A stretch of 64,000 bases of DNA from Bin5 sp965221345 (lineage in GTDB: Bacteria > Chloroflexota > Anaerolineae > Caldilineales > Caldilineaceae), in NCBI GenBank assembly GCA_965221345.1, contig CBDCSD010000001.1, positions 930,001 to 994,000 of the forward strand, written 5' to 3'. Numbering within the stretch: position 1 is the first letter of the stretch; every line of letters starts with the position of its first letter. The position numbers and the translations under genes were made by a program. Shown one piece after another: positions 43,101 to 51,791 of the stretch. The notes beneath the pieces were generated by a model. That model did no database searches. It was not told where the DNA came from and was given only the letters and a program-made list of their open reading frames with translations.

Positions 43101-43129
43101 ATTGTATACCAAAGGGCGCATGGGAGCAA
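43101..43129 (-). promoter_or_regulatory. Promoter of ruvB
   Basis: On the minus strand TTGCTC (43,124-43,129), a 17-bp spacer and TACAAT (43,101-43,106). The predicted start near 43,094 leaves a leader of 20-35 nt before ruvB. No other strong pair was seen in this gap. Confidence 0.6.
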
Positions 43130-43170
43130 AACAGCGTATTGCGATCCTGCGCTTCTAGCGCATATCCGTA

Positions 43171-43199
43171 TTGACGGAACGGAAAAAAGCTGCTATAAG
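43171..43199 (+). promoter_or_regulatory. Promoter of the DksA-like gene
   Basis: TTGACG (43,171-43,176), a 17-bp spacer and TATAAG (43,194-43,199) form a near-consensus sigma70 promoter with start near 43,206. A leader of about 40 nt contains AAGGA before the ATG at 43,245. It is divergent from the ruvB promoter. Confidence 0.75.
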
Positions 43200-43244
43200 A
43201 TCTCCCACATTTTCTACTTTGTCCGAAATTGAGAAGGAATTATC

Positions 43245-43655
43245 ATGCCAAAAAAGCCGAAAACAGATCGCAAACGACTGCTGTCCAACCTTGAACAAGT
43301 GAATGAGGAGTTGGAACATCTGCGCAATCTGATGCAAGGTGAAGTGGATGTTGAATTGGACGAAGGCGACACCGAAATCGTCGAACGGGAGAAAACCGCC
43401 GTCCTGATCGCCGTGCTGGAGCGTCGTCAACAAGATATTGAACACGCCCTGCGGGTGATCGACATGGGCCAATACGGAATCTGTGAACGCTGCAGTGCAG
43501 AGATACATCCGGCCCGCCTGGAAGTCAAACCCGACGCAACCCTGTGTATGAACTGCCAGCGAGAAGTCGAATCGATAAATCGTCGCAACCGCGCGCCGCG
43601 CCGGGCCGCTGGTAGCAAGACCCTACGAAGGTCGCAAGTGAAGAAACCCGACTGA
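43245..43655 (+). CDS. TraR/DksA-family C4 zinc finger protein
   Basis: A 136-residue protein. The N-terminal half is a charged coiled-coil (LLSNLEQVNEELEHLRNLMQGEVDVELDEGDTEIVE), and residues about 80-110 hold the DksA zinc finger GQYGICERCSAEIHPARLEVKPDATLCMNCQ with two C-x2-C pairs. Members bind RNA polymerase through the secondary channel or act as general regulators. The coiled-coil tip does not carry an obvious DksA Asp pair, so activity with ppGpp is uncertain. The tail is basic. The upp gene begins 13 bp downstream. Confidence 0.88.
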   Translation: MPKKPKTDRKRLLSNLEQVNEELEHLRNLMQGEVDVELDEGDTEIVEREKTAVLIAVLERRQQDIEHALRVIDMGQYGICERCSAEIHPARLEVKPDATLCMNCQREVESINRRNRAPRRAAGSKTLRRSQVKKPD

Positions 43656-43668
43656 GCAAGGGACCCGC

Positions 43669-44325
43669 ATGACAAACAATCTGTTTGTGTCTGACCATCC
43701 ACTGGTGAAGCACAAGATTACGCAACTTCGGGACACGACGACCGACTTCCGTCAATTTCGGTCCATCGTCGCCGAATTGGCAATGATCCTGGCCTACGAA
43801 GCCACCGCCGACCTGGTTACCAAGCCGGTGGAGGTGCAGACACCGCTCACAACCACCAGCGGCAGCAAATTCGACGAACGCGTCGGCTTGGTCCCGATCC
43901 TGCGCGCCGGCCTGGGCATGGTAGACGGAATGCTTAGCCTTATCCCCCAAGCCGAGGTCTGGCACCTGGGCTTCTACCGCGACGAGCAAACCCTGCAACC
44001 GGTAATCTACTACAACAAACTTCCTGACGATCTTTCCACGCACACCTGTTTTGTGCTCGACCCCATGCTGGCGACCGGCGGCTCTGCCCTGACCGCCGTC
44101 GACATCCTCAAGCGCCGCGGCGTCACCCGCGTCAAGTTTGTCGGCCTGCTGGCCGCGCCGGAAGGGATCGCCGCGCTGCAGGAAGGCCATCCCGATATCG
44201 CCGTGCATGTGGCGGCCGTCGATGAACGCCTGACAAACGCAAGTGACGCCGCCGCTGGTTTCCCGCCCGGCTTCATCTGGCCAGGCCTGGGTGATGCAGG
44301 GGACCGGCAGTTCGGCACCAAATAA
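43669..44325 (+). CDS. upp: Uracil phosphoribosyltransferase
   Basis: A 218-residue enzyme that salvages uracil to UMP using PRPP. VSDHPLVKHKITQLRDTTT is the typical start, VPILRAGLGMVDGMLSLIP and the PRPP loop VLDPMLATGGSALTAVDILK are intact, and IWPGLGDAGDRQFGTK closes the uracil-binding site. It follows the DksA-like gene by 13 bp and is convergent with the fucosidase gene. Confidence 0.97.
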   Translation: MTNNLFVSDHPLVKHKITQLRDTTTDFRQFRSIVAELAMILAYEATADLVTKPVEVQTPLTTTSGSKFDERVGLVPILRAGLGMVDGMLSLIPQAEVWHLGFYRDEQTLQPVIYYNKLPDDLSTHTCFVLDPMLATGGSALTAVDILKRRGVTRVKFVGLLAAPEGIAALQEGHPDIAVHVAAVDERLTNASDAAAGFPPGFIWPGLGDAGDRQFGTK

Positions 44326-44376
44326 ACCTACCCAGAGTTCAGGTTAGCAGCCTGGGCGCATTTTGCAGAGTCGCGG

Positions 44377-45741
44377 CTAATGCAGCTCTATCACCGTAGC
44401 CGCTTCGTCCAGCGCATTGCCCGGGCCGCTGATGACAAGCGAGCCGCCGCTTTCGTGGACAGGCAACTTCGCGCCTCCCGCTAGCAGTCGCGCATCTTGA
44501 GCAGTCACCCCTTCGACTCGAATCTGCCCGCCGGGCGGCCAACCGAAGATATGGAGGTAGGTAACTCCCTCCTTACTGGTAGTGCGCAGATCTGCCCGTC
44601 CCTGGATTGGGCCCGGCTGCGTGTCGTAAATCGCTTCGCCGTTTACTGCCAGCCAGCGCCCCAGCGCCTCCAGGCGCTCAACGCTCGGCTGGGGGATGAC
44701 TCCCTCAGCGGTGGGGCCGACATTCAACAGGTAGTTGCCGCCCTTACTGACGATATCGACTAACTTGCGGATCAGGTCGACGCTGGATTTCCAGTTGTGA
44801 TCGTTAAGTTTATACGACCAGCTGTCATTGAGCGTGGCCGGCGTCTCCCAGTCCAGGTCCAGGACTGTCTCGGGGATGCGGTTGTCCCCGGCCGTGGCAT
44901 AGTCCCCTAGCGCGTTGCCCAGCCGCCCGCAGACCAGACAGTCCGGCTGCAACTCGTTGCACAACTCCAGCAGGGAACGACTCTGCCCCTCGGAGATCCC
45001 CTTGGGCGTATCAAACCAGATGATGCCGATAGGCCCGTAATTGGTCAGTAGCTCCCGCACATGCGGTTTCACATACTCTTCGATATATCCAGCGAAATCT
45101 TTCCGCGCCGGGTCGAAGTCCCAGTCGTTGCCGTCGCCGTCCGGGTGATGCCAATCTTGCGTCTGAGAGTAGTAGAAACCCAGCTTTATATCCTGCGCGG
45201 CGCACTCCTCCGCCAGCTCCTTCAGCACATCCCGCTTGAACGGCGTAGCATCGACCATATCGTAGTCGGTAACCGCCGAGTCGAAAAGACAAAAGCCATC
45301 GTGGTGTTTGGACGTGATCACCAAATACTTCTGGCCGGCCCGCTTTGCCAGCGAGACCCATTCCTTGGCGTCGAACTGGACAGGGTTAAACTGCGCAGCC
45401 AGTTTCTCATATTCCTGGACAGGAATTTCCGCCCGGTACATGAGCCACTCCGCGATGCCGGGCCACTCGCGCCCGTTCCAGACTCCAGCCGGAATCGAAT
45501 AAAGCCCCCAGTGAATGAAAAGCCCGAATCTGGCCTCGCGCCACCAATTCAGACGCGGGTCGCTGCGGGCGCCGGGCCGTTGGCTCCGGTCCGGCTCCAC
45601 CTCCGGCCGCGTGACCTCGAAATCGTATCCCCGCCGCAGTAGCAGCAGGGCCATATCCTCCAACGATTCATTCCCTTCAGCGGCCACACGCTCTATGCGC
45701 TGCAAAAAGGTTGAGGGGATGTCGATTTTGAGTTCTGGCAC
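44377..45741 (-). CDS. Alpha-L-fucosidase (GH29)
   Basis: A 454-residue glycoside hydrolase. An unusual N-terminal 30-residue segment (PELKIDIPSTFLQRIERVA) precedes the catalytic barrel. WWREARFGLFIHWGLYSIPAG, EWVSLAKRAGQKYLVITSKHHDGFCLFDSAVTDYDMV and the nucleophile region IGIIWFDTPKG are GH29 signatures; GGNYLLNVGPTAEGVIP and LGRWLAVNGEAIYDT finish the catalytic part before a small beta domain. No signal peptide, so it is probably cytoplasmic. The GTG at 45,741 follows AGGAGG; the open frame extends 80 codons upstream without family similarity. It would release L-fucose for the genes across the divergent gap. Confidence 0.9.
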   Translation of the reverse strand: MPELKIDIPSTFLQRIERVAAEGNESLEDMALLLLRRGYDFEVTRPEVEPDRSQRPGARSDPRLNWWREARFGLFIHWGLYSIPAGVWNGREWPGIAEWLMYRAEIPVQEYEKLAAQFNPVQFDAKEWVSLAKRAGQKYLVITSKHHDGFCLFDSAVTDYDMVDATPFKRDVLKELAEECAAQDIKLGFYYSQTQDWHHPDGDGNDWDFDPARKDFAGYIEEYVKPHVRELLTNYGPIGIIWFDTPKGISEGQSRSLLELCNELQPDCLVCGRLGNALGDYATAGDNRIPETVLDLDWETPATLNDSWSYKLNDHNWKSSVDLIRKLVDIVSKGGNYLLNVGPTAEGVIPQPSVERLEALGRWLAVNGEAIYDTQPGPIQGRADLRTTSKEGVTYLHIFGWPPGGQIRVEGVTAQDARLLAGGAKLPVHESGGSLVISGPGNALDEAATVIELH

Positions 45742-45887
45742 GGGTTGCCTCCTGACGACAGCGGTAAGTAGCCGGATTCCGACCACTGACCAGGACGATT
45801 GCTCAATGTAAGGATCACTATCGCACAGAACGCGCTGGCAGGCCAAGCGCGTCTGAACAACAATGATTTGATACTGATCGCTGACCA

Positions 45888-45920
45888 CTTGCCTTTGCTT
45901 GACTACTCTGACATTGCGTA
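45888..45920 (+). promoter_or_regulatory. Candidate promoter of the oxidoreductase/lactonase genes
   Basis: In the 275-bp gap between the divergent fucosidase and the oxidoreductase, TTGCTT, an 18-bp spacer and TACAAT (about 45,895-45,924) run toward the plus-strand genes. An overlapping TTGACT gives only 14 bp. No operator palindrome was noticed in this gap. Confidence 0.4.
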
Positions 45921-46016
45921 CAATACACGAGCCCAAAACACCCGTGGCGAGCGGCTGGCGAGCAAGTCCCGCTCGAGCCACTATCCGTGAACCACTCTAA
46001 ACCGAAAGGATCTGCA

Positions 46017-47075
46017 ATGACCATTCTGAAAGTTGGCCTCGTCGGCGTCGGCGGTATCTCCCGTACCCACATGCCCGGTTGGGCCGCGTCCGAGGAAGCC
46101 GAAGTCGTTGCCGGCAGCGACATCAGCGGCGAAGCGCTTGAACAGTGGGGCGCGCTCCACAATGTCACCAAGTTGACGACAAACGCCGCCGAGCTCTTCT
46201 CCGACCCCGACATCGACATCATCGATCTCTGTGTGCCCAATATGTACCACGCTCCCCTGGCTATCGCCGCGCTGGAAGCTGGCAAGCATGTTATCTGCGA
46301 GAAACCGCTCGCGCCCACTCCCCAGGATATCAAACAGATGATCGCGGCGCGCGACAAAGCCGGAAAGCAACTCATGACCGCACAGCATTTCCGTTTCGCC
46401 GGCGTATCGAAGGCTATGAAGGCTGAGATCGATACGGGCTCGCTAGGCGGTGTCTATCACGCCCGCGGCTGGATGATGCGCCGCAATGGTCTGATCCCAA
46501 CCGCAACCTTCATCGAGAAAAAACACAGCGGCGGCGGCCCCTGCATCGACATCGGTGTGCATATCCTCGACTTGACGCTGTGGTTTATGGGCAATCCCCG
46601 GCCGGTGGCCGTCTCCGGTGTCGCCGACGCGCGGCTGGCCCACCATCCCGGCGCATTTGCCACCTGGCGCGATGGACCGATTCCCAGCAGCTTCGACGTT
46701 GAGGACTACGCCGTTGCCTTCGTGCGCTTCGAAACCGGCGCCACGCTCGTGCTGGAGGTCAGCTGGCTGCTGCATCATGACATTCGCGGGGAAGATATGC
46801 AGGCCTGGATCTACGGTGACGAAGGCGGCTGTCACTGGCCGTCCGCCCAATTCCTGGACACGAACTACACCACCCGCCAGTTCAACAACCGTACTCTCCA
46901 GCTTACCCAGGATAAGATGGAACCCCACGCGCTCGAATGTGTCGAATTTGCCAAAGCCATCGCCGCCGGCGCGCCCTCACCGGTCCCCGCGGAACAGTCC
47001 TTGCAGGTGCTCGCCATTCTCGACGGCATCTACCGCAGCCAAGCCGAAGGGCGCGAAGTGTCGATCGATCTGTAA
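46017..47075 (+). CDS. Gfo/Idh/MocA family oxidoreductase
   Basis: A 352-residue dehydrogenase. LKVGLVGVGGISRTHMPGW has the nucleotide-binding glycine loop, DIIDLCVPNMYHAPLAI and KHVICEKPLAPT supply the catalytic EKP lysine, and GGGPCIDIGVHILDLTLWFMG holds the conserved DxGxH-like catalytic motif. It probably oxidises a sugar, such as a hexose or deoxyhexose, or a related lactol. AAAGGA precedes the ATG at 46,017; a GTG ten codons upstream is less likely. It is followed by an SMP-30 lactonase gene, which fits a lactone product. Confidence 0.92.
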   Translation: MTILKVGLVGVGGISRTHMPGWAASEEAEVVAGSDISGEALEQWGALHNVTKLTTNAAELFSDPDIDIIDLCVPNMYHAPLAIAALEAGKHVICEKPLAPTPQDIKQMIAARDKAGKQLMTAQHFRFAGVSKAMKAEIDTGSLGGVYHARGWMMRRNGLIPTATFIEKKHSGGGPCIDIGVHILDLTLWFMGNPRPVAVSGVADARLAHHPGAFATWRDGPIPSSFDVEDYAVAFVRFETGATLVLEVSWLLHHDIRGEDMQAWIYGDEGGCHWPSAQFLDTNYTTRQFNNRTLQLTQDKMEPHALECVEFAKAIAAGAPSPVPAEQSLQVLAILDGIYRSQAEGREVSIDL

Positions 47076-47088
47076 AGATCCCAAATCT

Positions 47089-47156
47089 CAGTGGCTGGTG
47101 GCCTGTACCTGCAGTGGCTACTTATATTTTGGCTGGTCACTGACAACTAGCCACTG
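47089..47156. repeat. Intergenic hairpin repeat, copy 1
   Basis: The 107-bp gap between the oxidoreductase and lactonase genes contains CAGTGGCTGGTGGCC (47,089-47,103) and a 9-bp perfect inverted repeat CAGTGGCTA/TAGCCACTG (47,112-47,120 and 47,148-47,156). A closely similar CAGTGG-YY-GGTGGCC hairpin occurs at 59,401-59,441. It may modulate expression of the downstream gene. Confidence 0.55.
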
Positions 47157-47182
47157 GCAACTTGTCTTCCAGGGAGACATTC

Positions 47183-48046
47183 ATGAATATCGAACCCATC
47201 GCCGATTACGCATGTGAGACAGGTGAAGGCCCACTGTGGCATCCCGACGAAAATCGCCTCTATTGGCTCGATATCCCGCCGGGAAAACTCTATCGCTACG
47301 ACCCGTCTACCGGGTCCCATGGGCTTGTGTTGGACGCCGGCGAGGCCATCGGCGGCTACACGATTCAGACTGACGGCTCGTTTCTCCTGTTTATGGCCAG
47401 AGGCCGCATCGCCCACTGGCAGGAAGGCAAACCGCTCAAGAATCTTGTCGACGAGATTCCGGCCGAGCGCGAAGGACGATTTAACGACGTGATCGCCGAC
47501 CCTGCCGGGCGTGTCTTCTGCGGCACAATGCCCCGCAGCGGCAGCAACGGCGTCCTCTACCGGCTGGAGACCGACGGCAGCCTTGCCGTCGTTATCGAAG
47601 ATGCCGGTGTTTCTAACGGGATGGGATTTACGCAAGACCTTAGAACGTTCTACCACACCAACACCCGGCGCGGTATCACCCGGTACGACTACGACATCGA
47701 CAGTGGACAGATCAGCAACCCTGAAGTTGTTGTGCGTGAGGGCGCCCCATCGAGCGGCCGCCCGGACGGCATGGCCATGGACGCGGCCAATTGCATCTGG
47801 TCGGCCCGCTGGGACGGCTACGCGCTCGTCCACCACCTGCCCGACGGCCGTGAGATCCAGCGGCTCATCTTTCCCGTACCAAAAGTATCCAGCGCCACAT
47901 TCGGCGGCCACGACTACACCGATCTGTACATCACCACGGCTGGCGGCCATATCAAAGAGACCGACGGTCCGCAGGCCGGTACGCTCTATCGCGTCCGACT
48001 GGGCGTAAAAGGCAAGCCCCCCTTTCGCTCCAAAATAAATATATAG
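47183..48046 (+). CDS. SMP-30/gluconolactonase family lactonase
   Basis: A 287-residue six-bladed propeller enzyme that opens sugar lactones. CETGEGPLWHPDENRLYWLDIPPGKLYRYDP has the metal-binding Glu near residue 15, VFNDV-like GRFNDVIADPAGRVFCGTM carries the conserved Asn, and SNGMGFTQDLRTFYHTNT and GRPDGMAMDAANCIWSARWDG supply the remaining Asn and Asp ligands. GGGAGA precedes the ATG at 47,183. Between two dehydrogenases it fits the second step of an oxidative sugar pathway. Confidence 0.92.
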   Translation: MNIEPIADYACETGEGPLWHPDENRLYWLDIPPGKLYRYDPSTGSHGLVLDAGEAIGGYTIQTDGSFLLFMARGRIAHWQEGKPLKNLVDEIPAEREGRFNDVIADPAGRVFCGTMPRSGSNGVLYRLETDGSLAVVIEDAGVSNGMGFTQDLRTFYHTNTRRGITRYDYDIDSGQISNPEVVVREGAPSSGRPDGMAMDAANCIWSARWDGYALVHHLPDGREIQRLIFPVPKVSSATFGGHDYTDLYITTAGGHIKETDGPQAGTLYRVRLGVKGKPPFRSKINI

Positions 48047-48174
48047 ACGCCCGCCGGACCCCCCTCGCATACAGCGCATATCGGCGTCCTGAGCGGCAGT
48101 TCAGAGTTTTGGATGCCGAAACTGACCCGCCTACCAGGTCCGACACAATGTTCACTACATCGAAAGGATTAGTG

Positions 48175-49248
48175 ATGACATCTAAATCAGACTCTGCCGC
48201 CTACCGCGTCGGCATTATCGGCTGCGGACGCCCACTCAGGTCGGAAGGGGCGACCGGCTTTGGCATGGCCCACCGCCATGCCATGGGATATGCCGCTTCA
48301 CCCCACACAGAGCTAGTGGCCCTCGCCGATATCAGCCTCGAAAACGCCGAGGCATTTAAAAAAGAACACGGCGGCGACGCCATCTATCAAGACTACCAAC
48401 GGATGTTGGCCGAGGCAGATCTCGATATCGTCTCCGTCTGCGTCTGGCCCCATCTGCACGCCGAAATGGTGCTGGCCGCGTCTGAGGCCGGTGTGCAGGC
48501 CATCCACTGCGAAAAGCCGATCGCGCCCACATTCGGCGAAGCCAGACGCATGGTGGAATCCTGTGAGCGCAACCGCGTCCAGCTCAGCTTCAATCACCAG
48601 CGCCGCTTTGCTCCCCCTTTCGGCGCCGCCCGCCGCCTGCTACGAGAAGGCGCAATCGGCTCATTGCAGCGCATCGAAGGTCGTTGCCCCGACATGAACG
48701 ACTGGGGCACCCACTGGTTCGACATGATGCACTTCTACAACGATGAAACACCCGCCGCATGGGTCATGGGCCAGATCGATATCAGCGAGATCAGGACGAT
48801 CTTCGGTATGGCGCACGAAACGCAGGGTATCAGCCATATACGCTTCCAGAACGGTGTCGACGGCCTGCTGGTAACCGGCCTTGACCTCCCAACCGGTGCG
48901 GCCAACCGGCTCCTGGGCAGCGACGGCATCATCGAAGTGGGCGTCAGCCAGAAAATCGGTATCCGCATCCTCAACGACCAGTCCTCCGGCTGGCGGAACA
49001 TAGATACGGAGGGCACGATCCATGAATTGGACGCCGTGCAAAAAGGAATTATCGACCTGGTTGAGGCGCTGAGAGACGGTAGGGAGCCGGAACTCACCGG
49101 ACGACGCGCCTTGCGGGCCGCGGAACTGACCTTTGCCACATATGAATCCAGCCGCAGGCGTGGTCGTGTTGACTTGCCCTTGGATATTGACGATTCTCCC
49201 CTTCAGACGATGCTGGCCAGCGGCCCTTCCAGGCCGGAGATTAGTTAG
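48175..49248 (+). CDS. Gfo/Idh/MocA family oxidoreductase
   Basis: A 357-residue dehydrogenase. YRVGIIGCGRPLRSEGATGFGMAHRHAMGYA is a variant nucleotide loop with an insertion, VSVCVWPHLHAEMVL and AIHCEKPIAPTFGEARRMVE carry the catalytic lysine, and DWGTHWFDMMHFYN is at the place of the catalytic histidine region. The substrate is unknown. The ATG at 48,175 follows AAAGGA. Together with the lactonase and the first oxidoreductase it forms a carbohydrate-oxidation block. Confidence 0.9.
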   Translation: MTSKSDSAAYRVGIIGCGRPLRSEGATGFGMAHRHAMGYAASPHTELVALADISLENAEAFKKEHGGDAIYQDYQRMLAEADLDIVSVCVWPHLHAEMVLAASEAGVQAIHCEKPIAPTFGEARRMVESCERNRVQLSFNHQRRFAPPFGAARRLLREGAIGSLQRIEGRCPDMNDWGTHWFDMMHFYNDETPAAWVMGQIDISEIRTIFGMAHETQGISHIRFQNGVDGLLVTGLDLPTGAANRLLGSDGIIEVGVSQKIGIRILNDQSSGWRNIDTEGTIHELDAVQKGIIDLVEALRDGREPELTGRRALRAAELTFATYESSRRRGRVDLPLDIDDSPLQTMLASGPSRPEIS

Positions 49249-49629
49249 GATTGAGTGGTTGCAACAAAGCGAGAACAGCGTCAGATTGCAGGCAATTTCT
49301 GCCAAGAGCGAGGAGAGTGAAGCCAGTTGAAGCGCAGAAATCAGACGAATTCACCCCAAACTTGTCCCATATTCGTCAACTGGCGCCGGTTTGGCCAAAC
49401 CTGGGTGGGGCGGGTATATTTGTACAAATTTGACTTGCCCAGATGGCATCCCATTTCCCGTACATTCGATCCCACAGAGATGTAATTCACGAGAATAACC
49501 GTAACCGCGGGTAGAGGATAATGTCCTACTGGTGAACTCCCCGTCCGTCACGGCTCTCGCTACGGTGTCCATTTTCACCGGCATGTGAAGCCAACTGTTA
49601 CTCTCCTTTTCCGTCACAGGAGTCAGTCC
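49249..49629. other. Intergenic regulatory region upstream of the M20 hydrolase
   Basis: About 380 bp without a credible gene. It holds two perfect palindromes 16 bp apart (49,388-49,401 and 49,418-49,429), AT-rich sequence after them, and an arm pair GGTGAA/TTCACC (about 49,530-49,580) that could fold in the leader. It probably contains the promoter and operators of the hydrolase gene. Confidence 0.5.
49388..49429. promoter_or_regulatory. Two perfect palindromes, candidate operators
   Basis: GGTTTGGCCAAACC (49,388-49,401) and ATTTGTACAAAT (49,418-49,429) are exact palindromes of 14 and 12 bp. The second resembles TTGTACAA-type sites of GntR-family regulators. They sit about 200-240 bp upstream of the M20 hydrolase gene and just after the oxidoreductase operon. 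No regulator gene is in the window, so the binding protein is unknown. Confidence 0.5.
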
Positions 49630-50835
49630 ATGTCCGTAATAGACATTCCCGCAATCCAATCCGCCGTGCACAAGCATAGCGACGACATCATCACCTTCCT
49701 CCGCCAGATCTGTGCCATCCCTTCTCTGGATTCGCAGATCGGCCCTGTGGGTGAACGCGTCCAGGCCGAAATGCGCAAACTGGGCTTCGATGAAGTCTGG
49801 TTCGATTCGATGGGCAACACTGTCGGCAAAATCGGCAACGGTGAACGCATTCTCGTCTACGACAGCCACATCGATACTGTCGGCATCGGCGCCGCGGACG
49901 AATGGCAGTGGGACCCGTTCGAGGGCAAAGTCGAGGACGGCATCCTCTACGCTCGCGGCGCCTGCGACGAAAAAGGCAGCACTCCCGGTATGATCTACGG
50001 TCTGGCCATCGCCCGCAGTCTTGGGCTGCTCGAAGGTTGGACCGCCTACTATTTCGGCAATATGGAGGAGTGGTGCGACGGCATCGCTCCGCACGCCTTC
50101 GTCGAACACGAAGGCATCCGCCCGGACTTCGTCGTCATCGGCGAGCCGACCAAAATGCAGATCTATCGCGGCCATAAAGGACGTGTCGAACTGAAGGCGG
50201 TCGCCAAAGGCAGGAGCGCCCACGCCGCCAGCAATCACCTCGGCGACAACGCCATCTACAAAGTCCTCCCCCTTCTCGAAGGCATCAGCCGCCTCGAGCC
50301 TCAGCTGGGCGACCACCCCTTCTTGGGGCACGGCAAGATCACCGCCACCGACATCGAAGTCGAAACCCCCAGCATCAACGCCGTCCCCAACCAGTGCACC
50401 ATCTACATAGACCGCCGCGTGACATTCGGCGAGGAGTTGGAGGCCGTGATCGATCAGGTGCGCGCCCTGATCCCGCAGGAAAATCGACAGGCCGGGGATG
50501 TGTCGCTCAAGATGCTCTACTACGACGAACCAAGCTACACCGGGTTCGTCTTTCCCGTCGAAAAATATTTCCCCGCTTGGGCGCTGGAAGAGGACGCCCC
50601 GCTGGTGCAGGCGGGACAAGCGGCCCGCAAACTTATCGGTCTGCCGGACGCGCCCAGCGGAAAGTGGGATTTCAGCACAAACGGCATCTACTGGCAGGGC
50701 AAAGCCGGTATTCCCAGTATCGGTTTCGCCCCAGGCGACGAAGTGACCGCCCACACCGTCCTGGATAGTGTCCCGCTGGCCGATGTCGTAAAATCGACCG
50801 AGTTCTACGCGCTGCTGCCGGCGCTGATCAAGTAA
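49630..50835 (+). CDS. M20 family metallohydrolase, YgeY-like
   Basis: A 401-residue zinc hydrolase. ILVYDSHIDTVGIG holds the first metal-binding His and the following Asp, ARGACDEKGSTPGMIYGL supplies the bridging Asp, and YYFGNMEEWCDG has the Glu pair equivalent to the EE catalytic/metal site (here ME-E). DFVVIGEPTKMQIYRGHKGRVELKAVAKGRSAHA is the dimerisation-domain start. The overall pattern fits the YgeY/ArgE/DapE group, often annotated as selenium-metabolism linked; the true substrate is unknown. AGGAG precedes the ATG at 49,630. Confidence 0.88.
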   Translation: MSVIDIPAIQSAVHKHSDDIITFLRQICAIPSLDSQIGPVGERVQAEMRKLGFDEVWFDSMGNTVGKIGNGERILVYDSHIDTVGIGAADEWQWDPFEGKVEDGILYARGACDEKGSTPGMIYGLAIARSLGLLEGWTAYYFGNMEEWCDGIAPHAFVEHEGIRPDFVVIGEPTKMQIYRGHKGRVELKAVAKGRSAHAASNHLGDNAIYKVLPLLEGISRLEPQLGDHPFLGHGKITATDIEVETPSINAVPNQCTIYIDRRVTFGEELEAVIDQVRALIPQENRQAGDVSLKMLYYDEPSYTGFVFPVEKYFPAWALEEDAPLVQAGQAARKLIGLPDAPSGKWDFSTNGIYWQGKAGIPSIGFAPGDEVTAHTVLDSVPLADVVKSTEFYALLPALIK

Positions 50836-51041
50836 CGCGCGCCCTCTCCGGTTACCGCAATCCCCCCTTCTCCGACCGGCCGGCGGCCATCAAGAAACGC
50901 GATTGGACGAAATCCGCACAATTGGCGAAAATAAGGGTGATCACTTGGTATCCTCCTGGTTGGGAGGGTGCCCCATTCAGCATCCTGACAAACATTGCAG
51001 CTGTAGCGCAGCTCCCGCTACGCTGACTGTGATTAACTGAT

Positions 51042-51791
51042 ATGGCGATTGCAGAAAACCTGCGCCAAGTACGCACACGCATAGCCCAGGCCGCCCAGCG
51101 TGCACAGCGGTCCCCGGATGAAATCACGCTGGTGGCTGTAAGCAAGACAAAACCGCTGTCGCTGATCGCAAAGACTGCCGCAGCCGGCCAGGTCGACTTT
51201 GGCGAAAACCGGTTGGAGGAACTGTGGCAAAAAGCCGAAGCCGCCGCTGAAGCCGGGATGGACGCAATCCGCTGGCACGCTATCGGCACAATCCAGAGCC
51301 GCAAGGCAAAACTGGCGCTGGGGCCGTCCGTCGCTGCGCCCAAGCCGACCGCTGGAGAAATCTGCCTGATCCACGCAGTGGACAGGCCGAAAATCGCCCA
51401 ACGTCTGAGCCGCCATGCCGCCGAGCGGGGGCGGACGCTGGACGTCCTGCTCGAAGTCAACGTCAGCGGAGAAGAGAGCAAACAAGGCTTCTCGCAGGCC
51501 AGCCTGATCGCCGGGTTGCCATCGCTGCTCGACCTGCCGGCGCTGCGGTACTGTGGGCTGATGACGATGGCCCCGTTTGTGGAAGATGCCGAAGAAGTCC
51601 GACCCTTTTTCCGCAGATTGCGCTGCCTGCTGGAAGAGTTGCGTCACACCTTTCCGGCGGCACAATATCCCCACGCCACCTGGCAGCATCTGTCTATGGG
51701 CATGACAAACGATTTCGAAGTCGCCATCGAAGAGGGCGCCACAATCGTGCGCGTTGGCACGGCGATCTTCGGCCACAGGGAGTACGAATGA
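51042..51791 (+). CDS. yggS: YggS/PLPBP-family pyridoxal phosphate homeostasis protein
   Basis: A 249-residue PLP-binding protein of the YggS/PROSC family, which controls free vitamin B6 and has no known catalytic activity. ITLVAVSKTKPLSLI contains the PLP lysine near residue 37, and FGENRLEELWQKA, WHAIGTIQSRKAK and LSMGMTNDFEVAIEEGATIVRVGTAIFG are diagnostic. It overlaps proC by 4 bp, the widespread yggS-proC-yggT order. Confidence 0.94.
   Translation: MAIAENLRQVRTRIAQAAQRAQRSPDEITLVAVSKTKPLSLIAKTAAAGQVDFGENRLEELWQKAEAAAEAGMDAIRWHAIGTIQSRKAKLALGPSVAAPKPTAGEICLIHAVDRPKIAQRLSRHAAERGRTLDVLLEVNVSGEESKQGFSQASLIAGLPSLLDLPALRYCGLMTMAPFVEDAEEVRPFFRRLRCLLEELRHTFPAAQYPHATWQHLSMGMTNDFEVAIEEGATIVRVGTAIFGHREYE

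Noticed and set aside
47147..48079. Minus-strand open frame of 310 codons
   Set aside because: It lies entirely across the SMP-30 lactonase gene in antisense and shows only low-complexity G/A/V-rich sequence.
49351..50754. Minus-strand open frame of 467 codons
   Set aside because: It is antisense to the M20 hydrolase, which has complete family motifs. GC-rich DNA commonly leaves such antisense frames open.
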